Source of the DNA: Candidatus Viadribacter manganicus
Lineage (GTDB): Bacteria; Pseudomonadota; Alphaproteobacteria; Caulobacterales; Aquidulcibacteraceae
DNA: 64,000 nucleotides
Direction: 5' to 3'
Assembly (NCBI RefSeq): GCF_001679665.1
Contig: NZ_CP013244.1
Location: forward strand, 3,232,980 to 3,296,979
Shown: piece by piece, positions 44,829 to 51,844 of the stretch
How the letters are laid out: the number at the start of each line of letters is the position of its first letter
Numbering within the stretch: the first letter of the stretch is position 1
Notes under the pieces: generated by a model
Seen by the model: only the letters and a program-made list of their open reading frames with translations
Told to the model about the DNA's origin: nothing
The model's database searches: none
Translations under genes and position numbers: made by a program

Positions 44829-44913
44829 GCGCTCGTGGCGGAATTGGTAGACGCACTGCCTTGAGGTGGCAGCGAGTAACATCGTGGAGGTTCGAGTCCT
44901 CTCGAGCGCACCA
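44829..44913 (+). tRNA. tRNA-Leu (anticodon GAG), CCA encoded
   Basis: Acceptor stem GCGCTCG / CGAGCGC, followed by encoded ACCA. D arm TGGCGGAATTGGTAGAC has the long-tRNA (class II) layout. The anticodon stem CTGCC / GGCAG encloses loop TTGAGGT, so the anticodon is GAG (reads CUC/CUU). A variable arm of class II length precedes the T arm GGTTCGAGTCC. 85 nt, fits tRNA-Leu. Confidence 0.95.
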
Positions 44914-44940
44914 TTTTCGATCGCTCTGCGATCGAAAATG
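44912..44940 (+). terminator. Hairpin starting inside the tRNA CCA end
   Basis: Perfect 12-bp inverted repeat CATTTTCGATCG / CGATCGAAAATG with a CTCTG loop. Its first two bases are the last two of the tRNA's CCA. It lacks a T tract after the stem. It may end the tRNA transcript or block 3' exonucleases. Confidence 0.55.
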
Positions 44941-44964
44941 TCTCGCCGGAGCCCGATGGGCTAA

Positions 44965-45123
44965 GCGGGCGCAGTTCTGAAAGCCCAAAAGATCAAACTC
45001 GATGTCAGCCCGTTGGACATCGTGCGCGCCGTCGTCGCCATGTCGGCGTACGCCAAGCCCTTCTGGGAAAAGAATGCCCACAAGATGATCGACATCGTTC
45101 TGGCCGGAATGAGCGCGGACTAA
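44965..45123 (+). pseudogene. C-terminal remnant of a gene next to tRNA-Leu (TetR-like tail?)
   Basis: An open frame from 44965 to TAA at 45121 reads AGAVLKAQKIKLDVSPLDIV, then VRAVVAMSAYAKPFWEKNAHK and IDIVLAGMSAD. It is preceded in frame by TAA at 44962 and has no plausible start. The pattern DVSPLDIVRAVVAMSAYAKP with a closing helix resembles the C-terminus of TetR-family regulators (low certainty). The truncation point lies 50 bp from a tRNA gene, a common integration site, so loss of the 5' part by recombination is plausible. Confidence 0.5.
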
Positions 45124-45515
45124 GCGTCCTTGCGCCGCCACGGAAACAGCGCGCGCAGGTTCTCATCGCGCAGCCACAACCCGCCCCACATGATGAGCCC
45201 GAGATAGACGCTGAACAGCGTGTGGCTGAACAGCGGCTGGTCGGCCCGCAAATTCGTCGCCATCGCGCCGCCAAGTAGGCCCATGAACAGCACCGCGCCC
45301 AGCATGCTCGTCGGCCGGTACGCGTAGAGCAGCGTCAGCACCAGTTCGAGAATGCCGATGTAGAAGACATAGCCCGCTCGCCAGCCGAGCCCGGCCATGA
45401 TCTCTTCGGCGACCGGCATGCCCATGAGCTTTGGCGTGACCGAAGCGCCCAGCATGAACAGCACGAAAAGCCCGCTCAGAACGCGCCCAACCCAAACTGA
45501 TGCATTGGCCTTCAT
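45120..45515 (-). CDS. DoxX-family membrane protein
   Basis: 131 residues, four membrane segments: VGRVLSGLFVLFMLGASV, AGYVFYIGILELVLTLLYAY, MLGAVLFMGLLGGAMATNL and FSVYLGLIMWGGLWL. KLMGMPVAEEIMAGLG between the first two is typical of DoxX-like (PF13564) proteins. Members have been tied to redox homeostasis, but this one has no partner that helps. It ends in a basic tail, PWRRKDA. Confidence 0.85.
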   Translation of the reverse strand: MKANASVWVGRVLSGLFVLFMLGASVTPKLMGMPVAEEIMAGLGWRAGYVFYIGILELVLTLLYAYRPTSMLGAVLFMGLLGGAMATNLRADQPLFSHTLFSVYLGLIMWGGLWLRDENLRALFPWRRKDA

Positions 45516-45687
45516 GGATCGTCTCCTTGTTCGCGCCCGTAGAACGATCCTAGCTGTCGCGATCCGACATCGTCATCCGAACTTCATCGAAGCGAACTTT
45601 GTTGCGCGTGCGGGGTTGACGCGAGGCGCAACGCGGCGTTTTGGGAGGCACGAACCTATTCGTCCCATCCTGTGAAGCGGCCCGCCG

Positions 45688-47073
45688 ATGAACACCGAGA
45701 CCGAACCGGCGGCGGAACAGCGCCATGCGCCGTCCGAAGACGCCAACTTCATCGTCAACATTATCGCTGCCGCCGGCGACCATGATGGTCCGGCGCTGCG
45801 CCGTCAGCTCGCCAATCTCGATCCGGCGGACATCGCAGACGTCATTGAGCACGTGCCGCTCGAGACGGCTCGCACCATCGCGAAGATGGTGGGCCGCTAC
45901 CTGCCGCCTGAATTCCTTGCCGAGCTCTCCTGGGAGCGACGTGAAGAAATTCTGCCCGAACTGCCGAACGACTACGTCGGCCGGGCCCTCGGCCAGCTCG
46001 ACACCGACGACGCCGCCGCTGTCGCCGCCGACATCGACGAAAAGCAGCTCGGCCGGGTTCTGGCCGCCGCCGACGAGGACACCCGACTTGCGGTCGAAGA
46101 GGCGCTGTCGTTCGAAGAAGAGACGGCCGGTCGTCTCATGCAGCGCGAATACGTTGCTGCACCGGAAGGCGATAGCGTTGGCGACGTCATCGATCGCATG
46201 CGCGAAGATTCGGCCGAACTCCCGGATGAGTTCTTCGAGATCTACGTTGTCGACGCCCTGATGCGTCCTATCGGCGCTGTGCGTGTGTCCAGCCTGCTGC
46301 GCGCCCGCCGTGAAACGCCGTTGATCGACATCATGCGTTCGCCGCTCATCCTCATCCGTCAGGAGATGGACCAGGAAGAGGTCGCGCAGACTTTCCAGAA
46401 ATATCACATGGCCTCAGCACCCGTCGTCGATGGTGCGGGGCGCATCAAAGGCATGGTGACGGTCGATGACATCGTCGATGTTATCAGTGAAGAAAGCGAA
46501 GAAGACTTGCTGAAGCTCGCCGGCGTTAGCGAGGCTGCGCAGACCGACAGCGTTTTTAAATCCGTGCGCGCCCGCGCGCCGTGGCTGTTGGTGAACCTCG
46601 GCACCGCCATCATCGCCTCATGGGTGATTTCGAATTTCGAAGGCTCGATCAATCAGTTGATCGCGCTTGCCGTGTTGATGCCGATCGTCGCCTCGATGGG
46701 TGGCAATGCCGGCACACAAGCGCTCGCAGTCGCCGTGCGCGCCATCGCCTCGCGCGATCTCACTGAAGGCAACGCGCCGCGTTATATTCTGCGCGAAGCC
46801 ATGACGGCCGTGTCGAACGGCGCAATCTTCGCCGTCGTTCTCGCGGTCGTTGTCTCGATCTGGTTCCAGATGCCGCTTCTGGCCTTGGCGATGGCGCTGG
46901 CGATCCTCATCAACTTCGCTTGCGCCGGCCTTGCTGGCATTCTCGTTCCGCTGACGCTGCGTCGCTTCGGCGCCGACCCCGCGGTGTCGTCCTCGGTGTT
47001 CGTCACCTTCGTGACCGATATCGTCGGTTTCCTGGCTTTCTTGGGTCTCGCAACGCTTATTCTGCTGAGCTAG
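45688..47073 (+). CDS. mgtE: Magnesium transporter MgtE
   Basis: 461 residues. N domain rich in acidic residues (LPNDYVGRALGQLDTDDAAAVAADI), CBS pair (EETAGRLMQREYVA, VVDGAGRIKGMVTVDDIVDVI, EESEEDLLKLAGVSE), then a five-TM channel domain with LMPIVASMGGNAGTQALAVAVRAIA, the pore signature. It is a Mg2+-gated Mg2+ channel in the inner membrane. Stops overlap the convergent nitroreductase gene. No M-box-like leader was recognised in the 172-nt region upstream, although an inverted repeat GTTGCGC...GCGCAAC is present. Confidence 0.93.
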   Translation: MNTETEPAAEQRHAPSEDANFIVNIIAAAGDHDGPALRRQLANLDPADIADVIEHVPLETARTIAKMVGRYLPPEFLAELSWERREEILPELPNDYVGRALGQLDTDDAAAVAADIDEKQLGRVLAAADEDTRLAVEEALSFEEETAGRLMQREYVAAPEGDSVGDVIDRMREDSAELPDEFFEIYVVDALMRPIGAVRVSSLLRARRETPLIDIMRSPLILIRQEMDQEEVAQTFQKYHMASAPVVDGAGRIKGMVTVDDIVDVISEESEEDLLKLAGVSEAAQTDSVFKSVRARAPWLLVNLGTAIIASWVISNFEGSINQLIALAVLMPIVASMGGNAGTQALAVAVRAIASRDLTEGNAPRYILREAMTAVSNGAIFAVVLAVVVSIWFQMPLLALAMALAILINFACAGLAGILVPLTLRRFGADPAVSSSVFVTFVTDIVGFLAFLGLATLILLS

Positions 47074-47747
47074 TCGTCGAAGCCAACGAACACCGTCGCT
47101 TCATCGACGCGCTTGCGCTCAGACACGACTGCATTGGCCGGAAAGCTCTCATCGGGCCATCCCAGCGCAACGCTCTTCATGATTACTTGGTCCTCGGCGA
47201 TGCCGGCATGCTCGCGCACCACCGGCGATTGCATGATGCCTTGGCTGTTGATCACGGTGCCGAGCCCGCGCGACCAGGCCGCGTTCACCAGCGCCGTCGT
47301 CACCGCCCCGCAATCGAACGGCGTGTCGTCGCTACCGTCCACCACTCGATCGTATGTCACGATGATGCACACCGGCGCATCAAATTGCCGGAATCCGCGT
47401 AGCACCCAATCTTGACGCTTTTCCTGATCGTCTCGCGCAATGCCCATTGCCGAGAACAATTGCTTGGCGACTCCGATCTGGCGCTCTCGGTGCTGGCCAG
47501 CGAACGCGGGGCCAGTGCGAAATTCGCGTGACTGCGGGATGCCAGCGATCATGCGCTCAGTGTTGCCCGCGCGGATGCGGTTCAAAGGTTCGCCAGTGAT
47601 GACGTAGAAATTCCACGGTTGCGTGTTCATCGATGAGGGCGCGCGCATCGCAAGACCGATAATCTCCTCGATCAGGGCCCGAGGCACCGGATCGGGTTTG
47701 TAACCGCGAATGCTCCTGCGCCCCAGGATTACTTCGTCAAACTTCAT
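47070..47747 (-). CDS. Nitroreductase-family FMN protein
   Basis: 225 residues from the ATG at 47747; an ATG at 47759 adds four residues and shares one base with the previous stop, so it may be used by coupling. FMN motif RRSIRGYKPDPVP, APSSMNTQPWNFYVITG, and AWSRGLGTVINSQG in the second half. These enzymes reduce nitroaromatics, quinones or other acceptors with NAD(P)H. The frame stays open upstream to 48344, overlapping a membrane protein; this is not a real fusion. Confidence 0.88.
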   Translation of the reverse strand: MKFDEVILGRRSIRGYKPDPVPRALIEEIIGLAMRAPSSMNTQPWNFYVITGEPLNRIRAGNTERMIAGIPQSREFRTGPAFAGQHRERQIGVAKQLFSAMGIARDDQEKRQDWVLRGFRQFDAPVCIIVTYDRVVDGSDDTPFDCGAVTTALVNAAWSRGLGTVINSQGIMQSPVVREHAGIAEDQVIMKSVALGWPDESFPANAVVSERKRVDEATVFVGFDD

Positions 47748-47758
47748 GTCTTGTCCCA

Positions 47759-48313
47759 TCAAAGCGCTGGAATGAATGTGTAAGCGTACCAGCCGGTCAG
47801 CAGCCACATCAGCGCCACGGCCACAATCTGTGTGCGCGATCCACCCCAGAGCCATGCCGCGCCGATCAGTGTCAGTTGACCGATATTGACCCATGCCGCT
47901 GCCTGCAGCGGGCCGATCGCCAAATTTCCGAAGATGCTGAGAACTTGATAAACGAAGAGGGCGGCGAGAAATTTTCGCCGGTTGGCGTTGTGGAACGCAT
48001 TGAGGTCCGCGTCCTGCGATGACTGGTGATCTCCCGGTGTCGCCAAGCCGCACGCGACGTAGAGCACCGTCGCCATCAGCAGTAGGAAAGCGACGAAGCC
48101 GAGTGACCAAACCATGTTTGCGTCGCGAAGATGCCAGACTGAGAACCAGTAATCGATGCACCAAAACAGCAGCAACCAAAACCAGCCCGCATAGGCCACG
48201 GAGAATTTCACGCCCCTCGCCTGGATGAGGCGCACCGCGCCCGCGAGGAGGTGGGTGAAGGCCAGCGATACGACGATCGAGAGCAAGACGCTCACATATT
48301 CGAATGTCGCCAT
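47759..48313 (-). CDS. Polytopic membrane protein of unknown function
   Basis: 184 residues from the ATG at 48313; the frame is open eight codons further. About six hydrophobic segments: YVSVLLSIVVSLAFTHLLAG, VAYAGWFWLLLFWCIDYWF, SLGFVAFLLLMATVLYVACG, LAALFVYQVLSIFGNL, NIGQLTLIGAAWLWG and IVAVALMWLLTGWYAYTF. No known family recognised. It shares one base with the nitroreductase start (TGATG), so the two are cotranscribed. Confidence 0.65.
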   Translation of the reverse strand: MATFEYVSVLLSIVVSLAFTHLLAGAVRLIQARGVKFSVAYAGWFWLLLFWCIDYWFSVWHLRDANMVWSLGFVAFLLLMATVLYVACGLATPGDHQSSQDADLNAFHNANRRKFLAALFVYQVLSIFGNLAIGPLQAAAWVNIGQLTLIGAAWLWGGSRTQIVAVALMWLLTGWYAYTFIPAL

Positions 48314-48522
48314 GCCGTGGCTTCCCCGCGGCGCCATTCCGCACGCGCTAGCAGACAGAATCCGCCCCGAGCGTCAAGCATCGCGCGGGCGGAGCGTTCA
48401 TCACTAACGGCCGTTCACCTCGCTGACGCGTCGTTGGCGCCGCACTTGCCTGAAAGGGGAAAGCCGCCGTCCCACCAGCACCGGAACGGGACGGCGCTGT
48501 GAGAAATACAAAGGCAAAGCCC

Positions 48523-49575
48523 ATGACGAATGCCATTTCCGCCCACGGCCTCGCTCTCATCCAAGAGCTCGAAGGCTTTCAGGCCGAACCGAAACAGCTG
48601 CCGACTGGCGGCTGGGTCGTTGGCTACAGCCACGTTCGCACCGAGCAACCGGGCGAAGCTGTTAATGAAAACGAAGCGATCGAGCTACTGACTGGCGATC
48701 TCGCTACGTTCGAGACGTTGGTGAATACGCTGGTTACCCAGCCGCTTACGCAAACCCAGTTTGATGCGCTGGTTTCTTTCGCATTCTCCGTCGGCTCGGA
48801 AGCTTTCTCCAAGAGCCAAGTCCTGCGCCGCGTCAACGCCAACGATTACCTCGCCGCCGCATGTGCGATGGAAGCGTGGCGCAAAAGCGATGTCGGGGGT
48901 GAGCTCGCCATTATCGATTCACTCGTTTGCCGCCGCGCGGCCGAGAAGGCGCTCTTCTTGAAACAATTGCCTTATGCCGCCGCACCGTCAGTGTTTGTGC
49001 GTCCCCAACTCGATCACGCTGCCATGATCCTCGGCGCCCCGGTCGCCTACACGCCAGCGCCGGAAGTCGGCACGATCGCTCCTCAGCAACCGAAGCAGGA
49101 GGCCGCCCAGCGTCTAACTGAAATTCTCAGCAGCGAGCCTGCCACGGAAGCACTGTTGCTGACGCAAGTGATTGCAGACGAAGCTGTCGAACAAGATGGT
49201 GAGATCACCACCGCGCACGCCAAACCCGTCGCGCGCCTCGATTTTGAGCCGCCCATCGCGCCGCGCTGCAGCAAACCGGTCGATAAAAAGAGCTTGTTCT
49301 CCAAGTTCCAATTCAAGAATGAGCAAACCGTCGGTGAAGTCGTCATGCCGGCGTCGAAGGCGATGAGCGCCGAAAGCCTTGGTCTCGCTGCGCTGATGCT
49401 TTGCGGTCTCGGCCTCACAGGCACAGCTGTTTCGCTGCTGATCACCGGCGTGGGCGATGTGGCTGACTACGCTGGCGCCGCCGCGCTTGGCACGCCGGGC
49501 ATTGCTGGCGTCTTGATGGCCGCTTACGGTCTCTGGCGCTCGCCGCGGGCTAAGCCGGCGCTGGTCCAGGCCTAA
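48523..49575 (+). CDS. spmX: SpmX-like polar muramidase with two C-terminal TM segments
   Basis: 350 residues from the ATG at 48523 (AAGG eight bases upstream); a GTG at 48499 would add eight. Residues 1-150 form a GH24 lysozyme-like domain: LIQELEGFQAEPKQLPTGGW with E17 at the catalytic position, VVGYSHVR, LTQTQFDALVSFAFSVG and SQVLRRVNANDYLAAACAMEAWR. A proline- and acid-rich middle follows, then two TM helices at about 284-309 and 317-341. This order (muramidase, disordered segment, two TMs) is that of Caulobacter SpmX, which recruits the DivJ kinase to the stalked pole. Caulobacter SpmX is longer. Not a phage endolysin. Confidence 0.85.
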   Translation: MTNAISAHGLALIQELEGFQAEPKQLPTGGWVVGYSHVRTEQPGEAVNENEAIELLTGDLATFETLVNTLVTQPLTQTQFDALVSFAFSVGSEAFSKSQVLRRVNANDYLAAACAMEAWRKSDVGGELAIIDSLVCRRAAEKALFLKQLPYAAAPSVFVRPQLDHAAMILGAPVAYTPAPEVGTIAPQQPKQEAAQRLTEILSSEPATEALLLTQVIADEAVEQDGEITTAHAKPVARLDFEPPIAPRCSKPVDKKSLFSKFQFKNEQTVGEVVMPASKAMSAESLGLAALMLCGLGLTGTAVSLLITGVGDVADYAGAAALGTPGIAGVLMAAYGLWRSPRAKPALVQA

Positions 49576-49601
49576 TCCAAATTTCCTTTGGCTGGTGAGC
49601 C

Positions 49602-49633
49602 GGGGGCGGGAGCAATCCCGCCCCCAATTTTTT
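49602..49633 (+). terminator. Rho-independent terminator after spmX
   Basis: Perfect 10-bp stem GGGGGCGGGA / TCCCGCCCCC, GCAA tetraloop, tail AATTTTTT. One of the strongest terminators in the window. Confidence 0.9.
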
Positions 49634-49678
49634 GGAACGTCGCCTCGCTCGCGCGCATTGAGCGCGGAGGAGGAATTC

Positions 49679-49984
49679 ATGCCTGCAAAATCGAAAGCTC
49701 AACAGAAGGCGGCGGGCGCAGCTCTCGCGGCCAAGCGTGGCGAGGCCAAGCGCGCGGATCTCAAAGGCGCATCGCGTCAGATGTACGATTCCATGAGCGA
49801 AAATCAGCTGGATGATTTCGCGTCCACCAAGCGCAAAGGCAGACCGGATTACACAACCGATGGCCCCATCCCCGCCAAGAAGGCGAAACGCAAGGCCGCG
49901 GCCAAGAAGGCGGCGAAAACGCGCGCGAAGAATGCCGCCAAAAAGAAAGTCACGAAGAAGAAGGTTGCTAAGAAGCGAAGATAG
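49679..49984 (+). CDS. DUF3008 protein with histone-H1-like lysine-rich tail
   Basis: 101 residues from the ATG at 49679, preceded by GGAGGAGG. The first half is the DUF3008 core: MPAKSKAQQKAAGAALAAKR, LKGASRQMYDSMSENQLDDFASTKRKG. The last 35 residues are nearly all K, A and R (AKKAKRKAAAKKAAKTRAK...VTKKKVAKKRR), like bacterial H1-type DNA-binding tails. Many DUF3008 proteins lack this extension. It could bind DNA or RNA (inference). Confidence 0.85.
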   Translation: MPAKSKAQQKAAGAALAAKRGEAKRADLKGASRQMYDSMSENQLDDFASTKRKGRPDYTTDGPIPAKKAKRKAAAKKAAKTRAKNAAKKKVTKKKVAKKRR

Positions 49985-50021
49985 TTCGTCCGCACCTCAC
50001 CGCGGCAGTGTCAATATAGCC

Positions 50022-50055
50022 GAAGGGCCGCGACGGTTTCCCGTCGCAGCCCTTC
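50022..50055. terminator. Hairpin between DUF3008 and the small minus-strand ORF
   Basis: 15-bp stem GAAGGGCCGCGACGG / CCGTCGCAGCCCTTC with one mismatch and a TTTC loop. It lies 37 nt after the DUF3008 stop, and 27 nt after the 22-codon ORF on the opposite strand, so it can end both transcripts. No T tract on either side. Confidence 0.6.
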
Positions 50056-50082
50056 CATTGTCTGTCCCGTGCGGGGCAAAGC

Positions 50083-50151
50083 TTAAGCGATGATCCCACC
50101 CGAGGTGGTCCATACCTGCGACAATGCCCCTACAGAGTGACAATGAGACAT
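50083..50151 (-). CDS. Small ORF of 22 codons with an exceptionally strong ribosome-binding site
   Basis: ATG at 50151, stop TAA at 50085-50083; peptide MSHCHSVGALSQVWTTSGG followed by IIA. GGAGG lies six bases before the ATG, inside a 16-nt stretch complementary to the expected 16S rRNA 3' end. A plausible promoter lies upstream and a hairpin downstream, so the unit is self-contained. Codons 13-17 can pair with the ribosome-binding site. I know no named family for this peptide. It may be a real micro-protein, a leader peptide, or part of a regulatory RNA. Confidence 0.45.
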   Translation of the reverse strand: MSHCHSVGALSQVWTTSGGIIA

Positions 50152-50167
50152 GGATCACCTCCTTTCT
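50152..50167 (-). promoter_or_regulatory. Extended Shine-Dalgarno matching the 16S rRNA 3' end
   Basis: On the minus strand the sequence is AGAAAGGAGGTGATCC, directly followed by ATG. Its complement GGATCACCTCCTTTCT is the textbook 3' end of alphaproteobacterial 16S rRNA. An ordinary ribosome site pairs over 4-6 bases; this one could pair over 16. Confidence 0.7.
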
Positions 50168-50199
50168 TAAACAAGCCGGCGCAAGCCGCCGGGAGAACC

Positions 50200-50227
50200 A
50201 AGATAGGTAAGATGCAAATCTCCGCAA
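50200..50227 (-). promoter_or_regulatory. Candidate sigma-70 type promoter for the 22-codon ORF
   Basis: On the minus strand TTGCGG (50227-50222) and TATCTT (50205-50200) are separated by 16 nt. The predicted transcript would start near 50193, run through a CCGGCG / CGCCGG hairpin (50176-50192), then the extended ribosome site. Boxes are imperfect, so this is tentative. Confidence 0.3.
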
Positions 50228-50292
50228 GCGCCTTGGCTAACATGTGGTGCATCTGGCGAACGTGCGCGGCGGGCTGACGATAGGAGGCGAAA

Positions 50293-50751
50293 TTGCGGCG
50301 CCTCATCTTCGCACTTGCGCTCGGCCTGCTTGCGTGCGCAACGGCGCCTGCCGGCGCTGATGCATTGCAGTCGGACCCGCAAATTCTGCTGAAGTGCGTC
50401 GCGCAAGCCGGCGCGGATCGCGCGTCGCTTGGTCGGTGCAATGGGCTCGTGACAAGCGCCTGTGTCGAAGCTGAAGGCGGATCAAATTCCATGACGGATG
50501 TGCTCTATCGCGGCGCCGAGGCTGACGTTTGGGATGAACTGATCGCGGAAGCAACCGCGCGCATCACTGCCGCAGACGCCGTCGATGGCGCGCTGCTGGC
50601 GACCGCAAATCAAGCATCGAAAGCGTGGCGCGAGACCGAATGCGAGTATCGCGCCTACGAATACGGCGGCGGCTCAGGCGAGCAATTGGATCGGATCGCT
50701 TGCTATCTCGAACTCACATCCGCGCGAGCGATTTTCTTGACCGCGAACTAG
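50293..50751 (+). CDS. LprI-like (DUF1311) secreted protein
   Basis: 152 residues from a TTG at 50293; AGGAGG a few bases upstream supports this rare start. MRRLIFALALGLLACATAPA-GADA is a signal, with ACAT not a good lipobox. The DUF1311 pattern is visible: W-x-E near KAWRETECEYRAYEYGGGSGEQL and CYLELTSARAIFL, with cysteines expected to form disulfides. Proteins of this family inhibit lysozyme in mycobacteria; the general role is uncertain. Stop overlaps the convergent lipoprotein gene. Confidence 0.8.
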   Translation: MRRLIFALALGLLACATAPAGADALQSDPQILLKCVAQAGADRASLGRCNGLVTSACVEAEGGSNSMTDVLYRGAEADVWDELIAEATARITAADAVDGALLATANQASKAWRETECEYRAYEYGGGSGEQLDRIACYLELTSARAIFLTAN

Positions 50752-51326
50752 TCGCTTTCGGGCGTCTTTGAGCCCAGTAGCGTCGCCGTCGTTCCAGACA
50801 CCGCGACACACGCATTGCTCTCGCTGCCGTCGGGGTAGCAGAACAGGGCGCTCTGATTGCCACGCGCTTGTTCGTAAACGTTGCGCGCAACAGCTGGCTG
50901 GAAGCCTGGCGGCCGCGCGGCGCCCGAAGGCCAAACCGGCAATTCGCCAGCGCTGCCGGTCTCGGAAACATTCTGTGTCCACGAGTCGATTTCATCGCGG
51001 AGGCCGGTTTGATCATTGTTCGGGCGGAAGGCGAGCGACACATCCCGGATCGGGTAGTCGTGCGTAAACAACACTTGGCCCTCGGTCGACTTGATGCGGA
51101 TCGTCGCCACGGCCTCGGGGCACGTTGCGCCATGAGCTTCCGCTTCGACGATATAGTATTGGCTGCCAACCGCAGACCAATCGCGCGTGGCGTTCGCATC
51201 GCAACCTGCGCGAACCGATGTGCCGGCGACAGGAATCTCGGTGGAGGTGGTCGGCGCTTCTGGCGCAGGGGCGGGCGTGCACGCGATCAAACCCAGCGCC
51301 ATCAAACTTACGCCAATTCGCTTCAT
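50748..51326 (-). CDS. Lipoprotein C of a tandem triplet
   Basis: 192 residues. MKRIGVSLMALGLIAC is a lipoprotein signal with lipobox LIAC, followed by a T/P-rich linker. The folded part starts GCDANATRDWS and continues AHGATCPEAVATIRIKSTEGQ and ALFCYPDGSESNACVAVSG, with four cysteines at positions matching the two genes upstream. The ATG overlaps the previous stop by four bases (ATGA). Third gene of the unit 52404 to 50748. Function unknown. Confidence 0.75.
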   Translation of the reverse strand: MKRIGVSLMALGLIACTPAPAPEAPTTSTEIPVAGTSVRAGCDANATRDWSAVGSQYYIVEAEAHGATCPEAVATIRIKSTEGQVLFTHDYPIRDVSLAFRPNNDQTGLRDEIDSWTQNVSETGSAGELPVWPSGAARPPGFQPAVARNVYEQARGNQSALFCYPDGSESNACVAVSGTTATLLGSKTPESD

Positions 51327-51844
51327 TCCACCGTCTCCTCGACGTCACGATCAAAAAAATGTCCTGCGCCACCGGCTGCAGGCTCCCAAAACACGCACGT
51401 CTGCCGTGCTGTTCCAGAAAAGTGGCATAACATCGGCAAGTCTCGAGCCTGGATGTCGGCATATGTGAGTTCATCGAGCGTCGTTTGGCCCGGATAAAGT
51501 TCCCCAAAAGGTGGCGCGCTAGACGTCGTCTCGACTGCCGGCTGGGACCACTCTTCCAGGAATGCCTCGACGCGCTCTGGTTCGTCGGCGGTGAACACAT
51601 CGCCGAACGCCCGCGGCAGAGGCGAGGCCCATGCCCAGATTGGGTGACCTTCGCCGTCAGCGATTTCGTAGAGGCCAATCGCCTTATCGCAAGCGACGCC
51701 AAAGGTACGCACGGTGACACGGTCTGGTTCGGCGCCGCCACTGAACGCAATCTCGCGGCTGTGCGTGAAATCGCAACGTCCAGCCTGTTGCTGCGTGCAC
51801 GCGCCGGCAAACGCCAGTGCGCCGATGAAGAGAAAGCGGATCAC
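51323..51844 (-). CDS. Lipoprotein B of a tandem triplet
   Basis: 173 residues from a GTG at 51844 that overlaps the upstream stop (GTGA); the longer frame has no signal. MIRFLFIGALAFAGAC has lipobox AGAC. The core runs RCDFTHSREIAFSGGAEPDR, TFGVACDKAIGLYEIADGEG, PIWAWASPLP and LPMLCHFSGTARQTCVFWEP. It aligns by eye along its whole length with the next gene upstream. Function unknown; predicted to be a periplasmic lipid-anchored protein. Confidence 0.78.
   Translation of the reverse strand: MIRFLFIGALAFAGACTQQQAGRCDFTHSREIAFSGGAEPDRVTVRTFGVACDKAIGLYEIADGEGHPIWAWASPLPRAFGDVFTADEPERVEAFLEEWSQPAVETTSSAPPFGELYPGQTTLDELTYADIQARDLPMLCHFSGTARQTCVFWEPAAGGAGHFFDRDVEETVE

Noticed and set aside
45516..45687. 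Magnesium riboswitch upstream of mgtE
   Set aside because: The leader holds only a short inverted repeat (GTTGCGC / GCGCAAC) and lacks any conserved M-box-like elements I can identify.
47070..48344. Apparent 424-residue fusion of an unknown N-terminus with a nitroreductase
   Set aside because: The N-terminal part reads through a membrane protein in another frame. The nitroreductase starts at 47747 or 47759, where a membrane-protein stop is found.
48523..49575. Phage lysozyme and prophage remnant
   Set aside because: The lysozyme domain is followed by two C-terminal TMs and a disordered middle as in SpmX, and no holin, tail or integrase genes are nearby.
50152..50167. A leftover piece of a 16S rRNA gene
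   Set aside because: Only about 17 nt match the 16S end, and the flanks (GAGACA on one side, TAAACAAG on the other) do not. It is better explained as a ribosome-binding site on the minus strand.
49997..50227. 76-codon minus-strand open frame
   Set aside because: Overlaps the terminator stem and the small ORF region in another frame; no ribosome site near its start and no recognisable motif.
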